Positions 52,833 through 61,862 of a DNA stretch of 64,000 bases are shown in pieces. The stretch's first letter is position 1. Every line of letters starts with the position of its first letter. The notes beneath the pieces are model-generated. The model made no database searches. It had not been told where the DNA came from and saw only the letters and a program-made list of their open reading frames with translations. The position numbers and the translations under genes were made by a program. The DNA is from Paenibacillus sp. MAEPY2 (lineage in GTDB: Bacteria > Bacillota > Bacilli > Paenibacillales > Paenibacillaceae), in NCBI RefSeq assembly GCF_000499205.1, contig NZ_AWUK01000007.1, positions 248,001-312,000 of the forward strand, given 5' to 3'.

Positions 52833-55163
52833 ATGAACGATTTTACTTTGTGGTATTCAACCCCTGCAACGGATTGGTCTCAAGGCTTGCCGCTGGGCAA
52901 TGGAAGAATAGGGGCAGTTGTTATGGCGTCATCGCATCGTGAGGTATGGAAAATGAGCGAGGTCACCTATTGGTCGGGTCGGATTGACCCGGAGCACCCT
53001 TCCGGAGGAGGCAAGGCTGCACTGGAAGAGATGCGCGGTTATTTCTTCGCTGGCGATTATGCTGGAGGAGATCGTCTTGCCAAGCAGCATTTACAGCCAA
53101 CGAAGCGTAATTTCGGCACTAATCTTGGATTATGTGATGTTGTTATTGATTTTGAGAAGAAGAATTCGGGTTCTGATGAGGGCGGTAGCTTCCAACGAGA
53201 GCTGGATCTGACCCAGGCGCTTGCCGGGGCGTTCTGGAAGGATGATGATACCACGATTCTTCGTGAAGTTTTTGCTTCCCACACCGATGATATAGTGGCC
53301 TCCAGAATTTGGAGCGATACGCCAGGTAGCATATCCTTCACGCTTGGTTTGGAGGGAGGCACAGAATCATTCAAGGTTGTCGCCTTAAATGACAACACGC
53401 TCGAATTCCAAGGTCAGGCGACGGAAAATGTACATAGTGATGGGACTTGCGGCGTATGGGCCAAGGGGTTGGTGAAGATGGTTGTTTCCGGGGGGACCAT
53501 CGCCAGTGGAGAGGGTCGATTGACCGTGACCGAAGCGGATGAGGCATGGATTTATTTCAGTGTAATTACAGATTATCGACGTACAGATCAGTATTGGGTA
53601 ACGGAGAACGAGGATACGCTGATGAAGGCTTTAAACAAGGGGTATGCCTTGCTGAGAGAGGATCATATCCAAGATTACAGCGAGCAATATGACAAGGTAG
53701 ATATTCGGTTAGGGGCCAAAGGGAAATCTGATCTGACTACAGATCAGCGTATTCATTTGTTGGAACAGGGTGGCGGGGATGAAGATCCGCAGTTATTCGC
53801 CTTGTTTCTTCAATATGGACGGTATCTGACTATTGCGGGCTCTCGAGAGAACTCTCCGCTGCCTCTGCATCTCCAGGGAATCTGGAATGACGGTGAAGCG
53901 TGCCGAATGGGCTGGAGCTGTGATTATCATCTTGATGTGAATACCCAGATGAATTATTACCCCACAGAGATTACGAATCTGGGAGAGAGCCATCTTCCGT
54001 TACTTCGGTATGTTGAGGATCTGGCAAAAGCCGGCAGGGAAACGGCACGTAATCTATATGGATGCGACGGATGGGTCGCGCACGTCTTCTCCAATGTATG
54101 GGGCTTTACGCTGCCTGGATGGGAGACTTCCTGGGGGCTGAATGTTACAGGCGGATTATGGCTGGCTACACACCTGATTGAGCATTATGAGTACAGTCAG
54201 GATCATGTTTTCCTTGAGAATGTGGCCTATCCTATACTTAAAGAATCCGCGAAATTCTATCTGGACTACATGTGTGAGCATCCTCGGAACGGTTGGCTGG
54301 TGACGGGTCCCTCCAATTCGCCGGAGAATCATTTCTATCCTGGTCATTCGAGAGATGGTGCCCAGCAGCTGTCTATGGGAACGACAATGGACCAGATACT
54401 GGTGCGCCGGCTTTTTGAATTCTGCCTCACTTCAGCAAAGCTTCTGGTCAGAGATGAGGATTGGGGAAGGGAGCTGGAGGAAGCCATCAGCAAGCTGCCA
54501 CCTCTACAGATCGGTAAGAAAGGCCAGCTTCAGGAATGGCTGGAGGATTACGAGGAGGTACAGCCGGAGCATCGACATTTATCCCATATGTACGCTCTGT
54601 ATCCAGACAGTCAGATTACACCAGACCGGACACCGGAACTCAGTGCGGCAGCGCGTGTAACGCTGGAGAACCGCATGCTTCAGGAAGAGCTGGAGGATGT
54701 CGAGTTTACAGCTGCCCTGTTTGGTCTGGGTTTTGCAAGGCTGCATGATGGGCAGATGGCCTATAAACAGCTTTCACACTTGATTGGCGGCCTGTGCTTC
54801 GATAATCTGTTTACCTATTCCAAATCAGGCATTGCCGGAGCAGAGAGCAATATCTTTGTCGTTGATGGAAATTTCGGCGGTACAGCTGTCATTGCGGAGA
54901 TGCTGCTGCAAAGTTATGCAGGCGAGATTCATCTGTTGCCAGCGCTCCCGCAGGCTTGGAGCACAGGCTCAATAACGGGGCTGAGAGCGAAAGGAAACGC
55001 GGAGGTAGACGCTGTCTGGGACAATGGAAAGCTGATATCTACGACCATTCACACTTACTCACCGGGAACGTTCACGATTTGTTGGGGCAAACAGAGAACG
55101 ATCCTTCATGCAGAAGCAGGTGAAAGTTACTATTTCAATAGCGAGCTGGAGTTGGTAAAATAA
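52833..55163 (+). CDS. GH95-family enzyme, copy 2 (Asn-to-Asp at a catalytic position)
   Basis: This 776-residue GH95 protein is diverged from copy 1. It has LPLGNGRIGAVVM near 20, acid Glu497 in SNSPENH, and Asp677 in FVVDGNFGG. In the catalytic Asn-x-Asn stretch (LDVNTQMNYY, 367-376) the first Asn is Asp368, while Asn370 is kept. That change lies at one of the two asparagines that position the water in the model enzyme, so specificity or chemistry may differ, for example towards L-galactose; this is inference. No signal peptide is present. The ATG follows ACTGGAGGATATG at 52833. A terminator lies upstream, so it is probably a separate unit. Confidence 0.86.
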   Translation: MNDFTLWYSTPATDWSQGLPLGNGRIGAVVMASSHREVWKMSEVTYWSGRIDPEHPSGGGKAALEEMRGYFFAGDYAGGDRLAKQHLQPTKRNFGTNLGLCDVVIDFEKKNSGSDEGGSFQRELDLTQALAGAFWKDDDTTILREVFASHTDDIVASRIWSDTPGSISFTLGLEGGTESFKVVALNDNTLEFQGQATENVHSDGTCGVWAKGLVKMVVSGGTIASGEGRLTVTEADEAWIYFSVITDYRRTDQYWVTENEDTLMKALNKGYALLREDHIQDYSEQYDKVDIRLGAKGKSDLTTDQRIHLLEQGGGDEDPQLFALFLQYGRYLTIAGSRENSPLPLHLQGIWNDGEACRMGWSCDYHLDVNTQMNYYPTEITNLGESHLPLLRYVEDLAKAGRETARNLYGCDGWVAHVFSNVWGFTLPGWETSWGLNVTGGLWLATHLIEHYEYSQDHVFLENVAYPILKESAKFYLDYMCEHPRNGWLVTGPSNSPENHFYPGHSRDGAQQLSMGTTMDQILVRRLFEFCLTSAKLLVRDEDWGRELEEAISKLPPLQIGKKGQLQEWLEDYEEVQPEHRHLSHMYALYPDSQITPDRTPELSAAARVTLENRMLQEELEDVEFTAALFGLGFARLHDGQMAYKQLSHLIGGLCFDNLFTYSKSGIAGAESNIFVVDGNFGGTAVIAEMLLQSYAGEIHLLPALPQAWSTGSITGLRAKGNAEVDAVWDNGKLISTTIHTYSPGTFTICWGKQRTILHAEAGESYYFNSELELVK

Positions 55164-55196
55164 CGATCTATACTTGAAAATAACTTTCATTTATAT

Positions 55197-55208
55197 GGAC
55201 CATGGTCC
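55197..55208. promoter_or_regulatory. Palindromic operator candidate upstream of the response regulator
   Basis: GGACCATGGTCC is a perfect 12-bp palindrome. It overlaps the place of the -35 for the TATAAT at 55225-55230 (17-bp spacing gives ATGGTC, a poor hexamer). That fits an activator-dependent or repressed promoter. Confidence 0.4.
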
Positions 55209-55264
55209 CACGGGGGGAAAAACATATAATAGAGACAGAAAGAGACAAAAGGGAGGGGACGTTG

Positions 55265-56797
55265 ATGTATAGTATTTTTTTGGTAGACGATGAAGAACTG
55301 GAACTTGAGATGATGAGGGATTATATCCGCTGGGAAGAGATGGGTATCTATATTATGGGAACAGCGAGCAACGGCAGGGAGGCCTTGGAGAAAATCGAGG
55401 CCACCCAGCCTGATATCGTCCTTACGGATGTACAGATGCCGATTATGAATGGTATTGATCTGGCGAGAAAGATACAAGAGAGCTTTGACTCGATCCAGGT
55501 GATGTTTCTGACCGGACACGATGAATTTCAATATGTAAAATCGGCTATTAACGTAGGGGCTGTGGGATATATGCTAAAGCCGCTCGATCTAAATGAAATT
55601 GAAAGCGTTATCAACAAAGTGAAACAGCGTTGTGAGGAAGTTGTAATTAAAAACCGTTCCTTGGAGGCGGCCAAAGCCAATATTCTGAAGGAGTTATCTT
55701 ACGAAAAAGATGCGGATCGGGCTATCGATCTCGCGCTTGGTTTCAGCCGTCTAACTCGTCAGCCGGAAACCACCCGATATGCAATGGCCTTGTTCAGTAT
55801 CGATCCCAAGGAGGCCGAAGGGGAACAGCAAAGTCTGGAGGATTGCACAGCTCGGCTGGTGTCTTTTCTTGATCATTTCTTCATGGCGAAGAACCTGAAA
55901 GCGACCTTTGTGGATTACAAGGAAGGGGAGACCGGTGTATTTATGGAAGCGGCCCAGCAGCCGGGACATTACGCGTGGGAAGACTTGGCTGAGGCTATAC
56001 GTAGTGCCCTGGATTTTACGGTGACGGCAGCTGTAGGGGGGCAAGAAACCGAGTTATCCCATATTCACTGTCTGTACGAACAGACGCGTATCGTTTTGAA
56101 CGAGCGTTTCTATGAAGGTACAGGTACGATTATTCATGCGGAGACGCTTTCGAATCAGTTTTATACGGAGCATATGCCCCCATTTGAACAAAAGGAATGG
56201 TTTGAGGCCATTAACCGCCTCGATTTTGAATGGGCCGCGCAGAAGCTGCACGGGTATATTGAGGGATTGGCAACACTGCGAGTCAAGAAAAAAATCATCT
56301 GCGACTGGTCGATAGATCTCGTTAATGAGCTGCTGGAGCAGCTTCATAAGCCTGTTCCCAAGCGTGCAGAGCTGTATCATTCCATCTATAATGCGCTGAC
56401 TCTCCATGAGATCGAGGATCTGATTCTCGGTACTGCGGAAGATGCCGTGAGCATGCTGGGTGAACGGTTTATGGACAAAAATGCCAAACTGATTCACAAG
56501 GTCCGCACCCTCATCGACCAGAATTACAATCAGCCGATTACCATCAACAGTCTGTCCGATCAGGTATACTTGTCACCAAACTATTTGAGATCCATTTTTA
56601 AGGAAAAAACAGGGATGACAATCCACGATTATCTGACACGTATCAGACTGGATAAAGCCAGGGAACTGCTGGCAGATGGCTCGCTCAAGATTCATGATAT
56701 TGCGCAGAATGTGGGCTATGAGAGTACGTCCTATTTTATTTCTCTATTCCTAAAGACACAAGGTGTAACACCTAACGAATACAGGAAAGGTATATGA
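55265..56797 (+). CDS. YesN-type response regulator (REC-AraC)
   Basis: This 510-residue regulator has a receiver domain (phospho-acceptor Asp55 in IVLTDVQMPIMNG, acidic pair Asp8-Asp9 in FLVDDEELE), a long middle region, and a C-terminal AraC DNA-binding domain with two helix-turn-helix motifs (SLSDQVYLSPNYLRSIF and IHDIAQNVGYESTSYFISLF). In Bacilli such proteins pair with YesM-type histidine kinases and control sugar operons. No kinase gene is present in the window. It starts at ATG 55265 after AAAGGGAGGGGACGTTG. It lies directly before the largest surface enzyme and may control it. Confidence 0.92.
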   Translation: MYSIFLVDDEELELEMMRDYIRWEEMGIYIMGTASNGREALEKIEATQPDIVLTDVQMPIMNGIDLARKIQESFDSIQVMFLTGHDEFQYVKSAINVGAVGYMLKPLDLNEIESVINKVKQRCEEVVIKNRSLEAAKANILKELSYEKDADRAIDLALGFSRLTRQPETTRYAMALFSIDPKEAEGEQQSLEDCTARLVSFLDHFFMAKNLKATFVDYKEGETGVFMEAAQQPGHYAWEDLAEAIRSALDFTVTAAVGGQETELSHIHCLYEQTRIVLNERFYEGTGTIIHAETLSNQFYTEHMPPFEQKEWFEAINRLDFEWAAQKLHGYIEGLATLRVKKKIICDWSIDLVNELLEQLHKPVPKRAELYHSIYNALTLHEIEDLILGTAEDAVSMLGERFMDKNAKLIHKVRTLIDQNYNQPITINSLSDQVYLSPNYLRSIFKEKTGMTIHDYLTRIRLDKARELLADGSLKIHDIAQNVGYESTSYFISLFLKTQGVTPNEYRKGI

Positions 56798-57095
56798 TGA
56801 TACAGGCTGTCAGGTAAAGATAATGATCCTCCGATTTTTCCTGAACATGATTTGGGTAGGCTCCCTCTTACTAACCTATGATATGGCAAATGAAAGAGGC
56901 TTTCCTGTATGAATAATAACATTGTGGTATGGAACATCCCCCTCCTCCTTTTTACAATTAGGCATATAGGAAAGGAAGGAGGAGAGAGGGGATTTGGCAG
57001 CTCTTTATGAAAGCGATTACAGATGATGGCTGTGAACCACTACAGGAATAGGCATATGGAGACCTAACTCAATCAAAAGAAAATGGAGGCATGTT
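56798..57095. other. Leader region of the 1,528-residue surface enzyme
   Basis: This 298-bp spacer holds no gene. It has an imperfect pyrimidine/purine inverted repeat (near 56938-56955 and 56971-56991). A weak promoter candidate, TTGGCA (56994-56999) and TTACAG, 17 bp apart, overlaps the cre site at 57008-57021. GGAGG at 57084-57088 is the ribosome-binding site. Confidence 0.45.
57008..57021. promoter_or_regulatory. cre (CcpA) site upstream of the large SLH enzyme
   Basis: TGAAAGCGATTACA matches the strict consensus TGWAANCGNTNWCA at every position, 75 bp before the ATG. Confidence 0.75.
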
Positions 57096-60000
57096 ATGTT
57101 GGGACAAATTATGAAAAAAGGATTTGTATTCTTTATCATTATTTGCTTGGTAGTTAGCGGGGGCCAGTTCGCTCGAACAGCTCACGCCGATGATACGAAT
57201 ACCTATGAAGCTGAGGCCGAGGGGAATATTTTGCTCGGCAATGCGACTATTACTGATAGCCCGACGGCTTCGGGCGGCAAGAAGGTCGGAGGCATGTACC
57301 AAGGCAGTTCCTTGCAATTTAACAATGTTACTGTAAGTGAGGCAGGAAATTATAAGATCTCCGTTTATTACATTTCAGGTGATTCGCGGCCATTCAACAT
57401 TAGCGCGAACGGCGGGGAGAAGCAATTTGAAGAACCGCCCAAGACAGTCGATTGGGATACGGTGGGAATGGTTGATGTGACCCTTCCGTTGAACGCGGGT
57501 ACCAATACCATTCTGATCGATGACAACAACTGGTATTCTCCCGACATCGACAAGATTGTGATTCGCGGTTTGGACAGTGGTCAACCGGGAGAAGGAGGCG
57601 GAGACGACTGGAAGAAAAATCTGCATGGTGCAATCATTGAGGCAGAAGCAGCTGATAATATTTTGAAAGGCAATGCCAAGGTGGTAGACAGCAGCGTTAG
57701 TTCAGGTGGGAAGAAAGTAACCGATTTGAACAAAAACAGTTCACTGCAATTTACGAATGTCACTGTACCTGCAGAGGGTACATATTTGATCCGAATATCT
57801 TATATTTCCGGTGACCAGCGACCAGTCTATATGCAGGTGAACAATGACACGGCTGAGATGATTGATCTGCCCAAAACGGCAAGCTGGGATACAGTAGGCA
57901 TGTATGATGTGGGAGCTTCCCTTCATAAGGGTGTTAATACTATCACATTTTCGGATCATGATTGGTACTCCCCCGATTTTGACCGAATTGAAGTAATCCC
58001 GTATACGATCAGCTATGAAGCCGAAGAGTCGGACAATACGCTGACTGGTGAAGCGCGTGTAATGGACAGTTCCAATGCTTCAGGTGGCAAAAAGGTTGGC
58101 TATCTGAATGGCGGGAGCTCCTTGACGTTCAATAAGATTATAGCCCCGATGACAGGGGATTACCGCGTTAAGGTAGCTTATTTTTCCGGTGATCCTCGGA
58201 GCTTCTATGTCCACGCAAATAGTGGAGAAGAGCAATACCATGACCTGCCCAAAACAACGGATTGGGATACGGTAGGTACCTATGACCTGACACTCCCGTT
58301 AACTGAAGGTGAGAATACAATTACTTTTTCAGACAACAATGGCTATTCTCCCGATCTGGACCGGATTATCGTAGAGCCTGCGATAGAGACTGAACCCGAA
58401 AATCCGGGTGAAGGAGATGACGATCTCGGAACACCGGGTGACTCGCAACGTTACGGGGATATCACGGTAACCGATTATACGTATGGCCTCTTGGTATCGA
58501 ACGGAAAATATGAAGTGTCTTATAATACCCAGACCGGATTAGTCGGCTATAGCTGGGCAGATGGGCAGAAGATGCGGGGGATTTTCAGCAGTATTAAGCT
58601 TGGTGAGAGCCTTGTGGAAACCAAAGGGTATGAGAGTCATGCGAGCGGTGGAGAACCACTGGAGATTAAGGATGGATTCGGCAAAGGCATTGAGCTGACT
58701 TTTGTTCATACTTCCACTGACAAACCAACGCTGAAGCAGGTCTATCGGTTTTATGAAGATAAATCTTATTTCCTCAACCGTCTGGATGCCCTCAGTGATT
58801 CGGAGATCCAGAGCAATTATATGTCACCAATTACGGTGAAAAATACGGGCGGTGTAGATATCGGCGTCAGCTCGGATAATCGAGTACTGACAGTGCCTTT
58901 TGACAATGATGCCTGGATTCGCTACAAATCTCAAACGATGAACCGGGCGGATACCAGTTACGAGATGACGACGGTATTCAATAACTCGACTCGTAACGGT
59001 CTGGTGATCGGTTCAGTAACCCATGACACATGGAAGACAGGTATTGATTGGAAAGGTTCTGCTAATCGTCTGAATGAATTCGCTGTGTATGGTGGTGCAG
59101 CGAGTGATGTTACCCGCGATACCCAGCCTCATGGCAGCCTGACCGGTACTGAACTATCCTCACCAATGATTATGGTAGGTGCTTTCAGTGATTATCGTAC
59201 AGGACTTGAAGAATACGGTAAAGCGAATGCGATCATCACGCCTCCTCTGGCCTTGAATCCGGAATTGCCGCAAGGTGTTCCGGTTGGATGGAATAGTTGG
59301 GGCGCTTATGACAGCAGCCTTTCGTATCAGAATGTAGTAGATGTGTCCAATTATTTTAAGAACAGCCTGAAGAAGTTCAATAATAACGGCAATGTATTCA
59401 TTAATATGGATTCCTACTGGGATAATCTGAGTGATGCAGAGCTTGCCCAAGCCGTATCTGTAATTAAGGACAATGGTCAGCATGCGGGCATCTATTGGGG
59501 ACCATTTGTATACTGGGGCAACGATATGAGCCAAACGGTAGATGGTACCAACGGGAAATATACGTATGGTGATATTGTACTCAAGGATGCTAAGGGGAAA
59601 CCTCTACCTACGCTGGATGGGGCATATGCACTGGATGTGACACATCCGGGGAGTCAAATGCGCATGAATTATTTTCTGGATAAGTTCAAAACACTTGGAT
59701 TCACCTTCATCAAACTGGATTTCCTGACCCATGGCTCACTGGAAGGCCAACACTATGACACTAACGTGACGACAGGAATCCAGGCATACAATGAAGGAAT
59801 GCGTTACGTCGAAGAGCGATTGGACGGAAAAATGTTTATTAGTGCGTCCATTGCACCGATCTTTCCAAGTCAGTACGCGCACAGCAGACGAATCTCCTGT
59901 GACACCTATGGCAAAATCAATGAGACGGAGTACATGCTTAATTCATTGACATATGGCTTCTGGCAAAATGGCACGATCTATTCCTATACAGACCCTGATC

Positions 60001-61682
60001 ATCTGGCATTAAGCAGTGCATCAAGTCTGGAGGAAGCCCGCAGCCGGGTGAATTCTGGTGTGATTGCCGGTACGGTGATGCTGGATTCCGATGATGTGAA
60101 CGATCCCAAGGCACAGGAGTACATGACGGCATTGTACAATAACACGGATGTTCTCCAGGTGGCGCTGAAAGGAAAAGTATTCAAGCCGCTTGAAGGGAAT
60201 ACGAATGCAAACGCAGCAGATACGTTTGTTCTGAAGGACGGCAATGATTATTACCTTGCCGTATTTAATTACAGCGCCAATAATTCAGCGAACAAAACGA
60301 TTCAGTTGGGTCGTGCCGGGTTGAATGATTCCAAATCCTACACGTTAAAAGACTTGTGGACAGGTGAATCTTCTTCAGCCACGGGTTCATGGTCCATCTC
60401 GCTGGGACCGGCTGAGTCGAAGTTGGTTAAATTGACCGAGAAACCAGTCACCCCGGAAAATCCGGGAAATCCAGGTAACCCAGGTAATCCAGGTAATCCA
60501 GGCAATTCTGGCAACAATGGAAATAACAATGATACTAGCGGAATCTCCGGCAACAGTACTGTTCAGGAGAACGATACAGTAAAACTGGTGATCACAGCCG
60601 ATATGCTGAAAGTGGACAGTGGGGCAGGGAAAGCCGTTATAGACATCAAAGCGGGTACTCAGGAGCTGCAACTGTCATCGGCTGTCTTACGGCAGCTCGG
60701 CAACCATACATTGGAAGTGAAATCAGGCAAGCTAACTCTGCAAATCCCTGCGAGTTTGTTCCAGCAGCTACTGAGCAAACTACCAGCGGGGCAACAGGAA
60801 GATAGTACGCTTTCCCTGAAAATGATTCCGCTTGGCAGCAAGGCCAAGGAGGTCATAGCTGAAGTGGATGCATCTTCCCGGGCAACCGTTTCCCTTAAGG
60901 GAGAAATCTATGAATTCAGCCTTTCAGCAACAACAAAATCAGGTACAACCGAAACACTCTCTGCGTTTGATCATCCAATTACGCTGAGTCTGGCAGTTGC
61001 TGAAGGCTTCGAGCCTACGCAGGGAGGAATTTATTATATCAACGAAAATGGAAAACTTGAATTTCTAAAATCGGATTATACGAATGGTGTATTAACGACT
61101 AAAGTGAGCCACTTCAGCAAGTATGCTGTTCTGGAACTGAATCGGACGTTTGCTGATGTTCCGGCCAATCATTGGGCCAGCTCTGTCATCAAGGAATTAG
61201 CGGCTAAACTGTTTGTTGATGGCACAAACGAGGATCAATTTGAGCCAGGACGTGCAATCACCCGCGCCGAATTCACCGCCATGCTCGTTCATTCCCTGGG
61301 ACTGACCATAGCAGGGGAAGTGCACTTTACAGATGTAGCGAAAGATGCCTGGTACGCGGAACCCATCTCGATCGCGACCCAAGCCGGTATTGTGAACGGC
61401 CGAAGCGCAGCCCGTTTCCAGCCGGACGCACAGATTACCCGTGAGGAGATCACGGTGATGCTGATGAAGGCATATGAACTGAATGTTGGAAAAATGCCTG
61501 CTGGTTCTACAGACATCTTGTTTAACGACATGAATCAGGTTTCTTCATGGGCCACTGCTTCGGTACAAGATGCAGCCCGATTGGGTCTGGTTCAAGGCCA
61601 AAGACAGGGACAGTTTGTACCTCAAGGGATTGCTTCCCGTGCAGAAGCGGCTCAGGTCATCTACAACCTGATTTTGAAGTAA
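57096..61682 (+). CDS. Secreted SLH-anchored glycosidase with three CBM35-like modules
   Basis: This 1,528-residue surface enzyme begins with a signal peptide (KKGFVFFIIICLVV, cut near AHA31). Three CBM35-like modules follow (about 37-158, 180-300, 307-427; each with YEAE/IEAEA start, SGGKKV, WDTVG and YSPDxD). Then comes a clan GH-D catalytic region (about 450-1110) related to the cytoplasmic 683-residue enzyme: nucleophile candidate Asp875 in FIKLDFLTHGS and acid/base Asp936 in HSRRISCDTYG. A Asn-Pro-Gly repeat linker, a beta-rich domain and three SLH repeats (about 1365-1528) finish it. CBM35 modules bind galactose- or uronic-acid-type glycans. Alpha-galactosidase activity is inferred, not shown. 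Confidence 0.88.
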   Translation: MLGQIMKKGFVFFIIICLVVSGGQFARTAHADDTNTYEAEAEGNILLGNATITDSPTASGGKKVGGMYQGSSLQFNNVTVSEAGNYKISVYYISGDSRPFNISANGGEKQFEEPPKTVDWDTVGMVDVTLPLNAGTNTILIDDNNWYSPDIDKIVIRGLDSGQPGEGGGDDWKKNLHGAIIEAEAADNILKGNAKVVDSSVSSGGKKVTDLNKNSSLQFTNVTVPAEGTYLIRISYISGDQRPVYMQVNNDTAEMIDLPKTASWDTVGMYDVGASLHKGVNTITFSDHDWYSPDFDRIEVIPYTISYEAEESDNTLTGEARVMDSSNASGGKKVGYLNGGSSLTFNKIIAPMTGDYRVKVAYFSGDPRSFYVHANSGEEQYHDLPKTTDWDTVGTYDLTLPLTEGENTITFSDNNGYSPDLDRIIVEPAIETEPENPGEGDDDLGTPGDSQRYGDITVTDYTYGLLVSNGKYEVSYNTQTGLVGYSWADGQKMRGIFSSIKLGESLVETKGYESHASGGEPLEIKDGFGKGIELTFVHTSTDKPTLKQVYRFYEDKSYFLNRLDALSDSEIQSNYMSPITVKNTGGVDIGVSSDNRVLTVPFDNDAWIRYKSQTMNRADTSYEMTTVFNNSTRNGLVIGSVTHDTWKTGIDWKGSANRLNEFAVYGGAASDVTRDTQPHGSLTGTELSSPMIMVGAFSDYRTGLEEYGKANAIITPPLALNPELPQGVPVGWNSWGAYDSSLSYQNVVDVSNYFKNSLKKFNNNGNVFINMDSYWDNLSDAELAQAVSVIKDNGQHAGIYWGPFVYWGNDMSQTVDGTNGKYTYGDIVLKDAKGKPLPTLDGAYALDVTHPGSQMRMNYFLDKFKTLGFTFIKLDFLTHGSLEGQHYDTNVTTGIQAYNEGMRYVEERLDGKMFISASIAPIFPSQYAHSRRISCDTYGKINETEYMLNSLTYGFWQNGTIYSYTDPDHLALSSASSLEEARSRVNSGVIAGTVMLDSDDVNDPKAQEYMTALYNNTDVLQVALKGKVFKPLEGNTNANAADTFVLKDGNDYYLAVFNYSANNSANKTIQLGRAGLNDSKSYTLKDLWTGESSSATGSWSISLGPAESKLVKLTEKPVTPENPGNPGNPGNPGNPGNSGNNGNNNDTSGISGNSTVQENDTVKLVITADMLKVDSGAGKAVIDIKAGTQELQLSSAVLRQLGNHTLEVKSGKLTLQIPASLFQQLLSKLPAGQQEDSTLSLKMIPLGSKAKEVIAEVDASSRATVSLKGEIYEFSLSATTKSGTTETLSAFDHPITLSLAVAEGFEPTQGGIYYINENGKLEFLKSDYTNGVLTTKVSHFSKYAVLELNRTFADVPANHWASSVIKELAAKLFVDGTNEDQFEPGRAITRAEFTAMLVHSLGLTIAGEVHFTDVAKDAWYAEPISIATQAGIVNGRSAARFQPDAQITREEITVMLMKAYELNVGKMPAGSTDILFNDMNQVSSWATASVQDAARLGLVQGQRQGQFVPQGIASRAEAAQVIYNLILK

Positions 61683-61689
61683 GCTATGA

Positions 61690-61719
61690 GGCTGCGAGTG
61701 GACATCGCAGCCTTATTTT
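61690..61719 (+). terminator. Terminator of the large SLH enzyme gene
   Basis: GGCTGCGA (61690-61697) pairs with TCGCAGCC (61705-61712), followed by TTATTTTC. It lies 8 bp past the stop. Confidence 0.8.
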
Positions 61720-61862
61720 CATCACTTTGAAATGACAGATGATTTCCCTTATGGATTGTAAGAATGCGATATGGCTAATATAACTCCTGCTTCCTACAAT
61801 AATATGTATGTTCACAATATACAGCACGAGGGTAACAGGAACTCGAAAGGATGATAAACTTG

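Noticed and set aside
60338..60671. Minus-strand reading with Leu-Pro-Gly repeats near the SLH enzyme linker.
   Set aside because: It is the complement of the Asn-Pro-Gly linker repeat and has no start signals.
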